Positions 62,627 through 64,000 of a stretch of DNA of 64,000 nucleotides are shown piece after piece. Position numbers and translations under genes: made by a program. Source of the stretch: Lachnospiraceae bacterium (lineage in GTDB: Bacteria; Bacillota; Clostridia; Lachnospirales; Lachnospiraceae); NCBI GenBank assembly GCA_022483465.1, contig JAKVNF010000001.1:620001-684000 (forward strand). Direction: 5' to 3'. The notes below the pieces were generated by a model, which worked only from the letters and a program-made list of their open reading frames with translations, had not been told where the DNA came from and made no database searches. How positions within the stretch are numbered: position 1 is the stretch's first letter; the number at the start of each line of letters is the position of its first letter.

Positions 62627-64000
62627 GCCCGGTGTCCTCCGATCTGCTCATTGCGGTCCCGGGCCGTGGCGCCCTCCTCGAGGTCCATTCCCTTGAGCAC
62701 CGCATTCTTTCCAAACTTCCTGCGAAGGTCGAGCACCGCGCCCTGGAGGGCCTCCTCCTTTTTGCGCTTTTTTGCTTCCTCCTGCTTTTTCTTTCCCGCC
62801 TCGCCAAAGTCTGCGAAGAGGTCCAGCTGGTAGCAGTCCTCCTCCTGCTGCTTCTGTACATGGCCTGCGGTGAGGTAGAGCTTTCGCACCAGAAGGGCCG
62901 GGTGCACGATCCGGTCATAGAGGCGTACCGCCGCCTCGTCCAGCAGTCTTGTGGAGGCGGTCAGGCTCCCCAGGCGCTCGGTGCCGTGGGCGTGGCGAGG
63001 CACCACGCGCCCGTACCAGTCCTGCTCCATCTCGCCGTGGTAGGCCGCCGCGGCCTTCGGATCGTCCAGGCTCGTCCTGTCGTAGCAGACCGTGAGGACC
63101 AGCTGGTCGGTCACCTGGTGCTTTGCAGCAAGGTCCAGGGAGAGGGCATCTGCCATCTCCTTCAGGATCAGCCTTGCCTCATCCGGGGCAGTGGCACAAT
63201 GGAGCACCTGCCCCTGGCCGACGCTGGAGGCCTTGGGCTTGTAGTGCTTGATGGCCTCCATCGTGCAGGGCTCCCACCCCCAGGCGTGATCGATCAAAAA
63301 CTCCGCGTTGACCCCGAACAGGTGGTAGAAGAGCTCCTCGTCCGACAGACTCGTCCGCGCGATGTCCCCCATCGTGAAGATCCCGTACTTTGCCAGCTTG
63401 TCCGCGATGCCCCGGCCCACCCGCCAGAAGTCCGTCAGCGGGCGGTGGGTCCACAGCGACCTGCGGTAGCCCGCCTCGTCCAGCGTGGCGATCCGCACCC
63501 CGTTCCCGTCCGCCGGCATGTGCTTGGCGATGATGTCCATCGCGATCTTGGCCAGGTACATGTTGGTGCCGATGCCGCCGGTGGCGGTGATGCCGGTCTT
63601 GTCATAGACGTCCCGGATCATGGTCCGCACCAGCTCCTCGGCGCCCATCCCGTAGGTGCCCAGGTACTCCGTCAGGTCAACAATCACCTCGTCGATGGAG
63701 TAGACGTGGATGTCCTCCGGGGCAAGGTACTTGAGATAAATGTTGTAGATTTCGGTGCTGATCTCCATGTACTTTGCCATCTGCGGCGGCGCGGTGACAA
63801 AGGAGATGGCAAGGCCAGGATCTGCCGAAAGCGCCGCATCGTCATAGGATTCTCCGGTCAGGGACTTTCCCCCGTTGTCGTGGATTCGCTCCCGGTTCAG
63901 CCGCTCCACCTTCTGCAGCACCTCAAACAGGCGGGGCCTGCCGGGAATCCCCCTTGCCTTCAGGGCCGGGGAGACCGCCAGGCAGATCGTCTTCTCGGTG
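62623..64000 (-). CDS. Y-family DNA polymerase (UmuC/DinB-like), 5' end outside window
   Basis: At least 458 residues, open to the right edge. Palm-domain catalytic motif VYSIDEVIVDLT, helix-hairpin-helix region RVGRGIADKLAKYGIFTMGDIA, and a little-finger domain, with a Lys/Glu-rich C-terminus. It carries out error-prone translesion synthesis. Operon with YolD and the GNAT-like gene. Confidence 0.93.
   Translation of the reverse strand, partial: TEKTICLAVSPALKARGIPGRPRLFEVLQKVERLNRERIHDNGGKSLTGESYDDAALSADPGLAISFVTAPPQMAKYMEISTEIYNIYLKYLAPEDIHVYSIDEVIVDLTEYLGTYGMGAEELVRTMIRDVYDKTGITATGGIGTNMYLAKIAMDIIAKHMPADGNGVRIATLDEAGYRRSLWTHRPLTDFWRVGRGIADKLAKYGIFTMGDIARTSLSDEELFYHLFGVNAEFLIDHAWGWEPCTMEAIKHYKPKASSVGQGQVLHCATAPDEARLILKEMADALSLDLAAKHQVTDQLVLTVCYDRTSLDDPKAAAAYHGEMEQDWYGRVVPRHAHGTERLGSLTASTRLLDEAAVRLYDRIVHPALLVRKLYLTAGHVQKQQEEDCYQLDLFADFGEAGKKKQEEAKKRKKEEALQGAVLDLRRKFGKNAVLKGMDLEEGATARDRNEQIGGHRA

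Overview
The window is chromosomal DNA of an anaerobic Gram-positive bacterium, most likely a gut Clostridia of the Lachnospiraceae type (Bacillota). I infer this from the gene set (clostripain-like C11 lipoprotein, monomeric [FeFe]-hydrogenase, LytTR regulator, malEFG importer with GH13 enzymes, domain-swapped GH3 glucosidase of the Butyrivibrio/Ruminococcus type, D-alanine-type aminotransferase, YolD with a Y-family polymerase), strong AGGAGG ribosome sites and a fairly GC-rich backbone. No rRNA, tRNA or CRISPR array was seen.

Layout. 1-6144: C11 protease lipoprotein, a two-helix membrane protein, lemA, a LytTR regulator, a MATE gene and an SDR gene joined and destroyed by a deletion, a TetR-type regulator, then IS4 copy 1. 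6145-8531: [FeFe]-hydrogenase ending in four rubredoxin-like repeats. 8533-18995: mobile DNA, namely an IS66-type element placed exactly at the hydrogenase stop codon, an IS4-like remnant, an ISAzo13-like gene, an IS200 element split by a MITE, two IS1595 elements and a large TnpB-like nuclease gene followed by a structured non-coding tail. 19032-19913: AraC regulator. 19936-33596: one IS3-family (IS150-like) element carrying an IS21 and an IS91-like element, the latter itself carrying three more IS. 33659-43560: carbohydrate genes on the minus strand (SGNH esterase, GH3, rhamnosidase remnant, truncated GPH transporter, two GH13 enzymes, HAD hydrolase). 43642-55055: malG, malF, malE and a divergent lacI-type gene, cut by three IS and a second copy of the MITE. 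55077-59114: CYTH protein, response regulator with a dead kinase, Na+/alanine symporter and D-amino-acid aminotransferase. 59326-61500: IS4-like element. 61516-64000: frameshifted GNAT-like gene, YolD and Y-family polymerase.

How it works together. malEFG with the secreted and cytosolic GH13 enzymes, GH3 and the esterase form an oligosaccharide uptake and breakdown locus, presumably controlled by the LacI and AraC regulators that flank it. The alanine symporter and D-amino-acid aminotransferase look like one D-alanine/alanine module. At least a dozen elements occupy roughly half the window. Target duplications and reading frames let the order of many insertions be read directly: IS21 and the IS91-like element entered the IS150-like element, IS200 was entered by a MITE, and two insertions fell on stop codons without harming the host protein.

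Most worth following up: the TnpB-like gene with its RNA-like tail, the hydrogenase-rubredoxin fusion, the roughly 19-unit repeat array at one end of the IS21 element, a small protein shared by two unrelated IS families, and start-site occlusion in one IS1634-like element.
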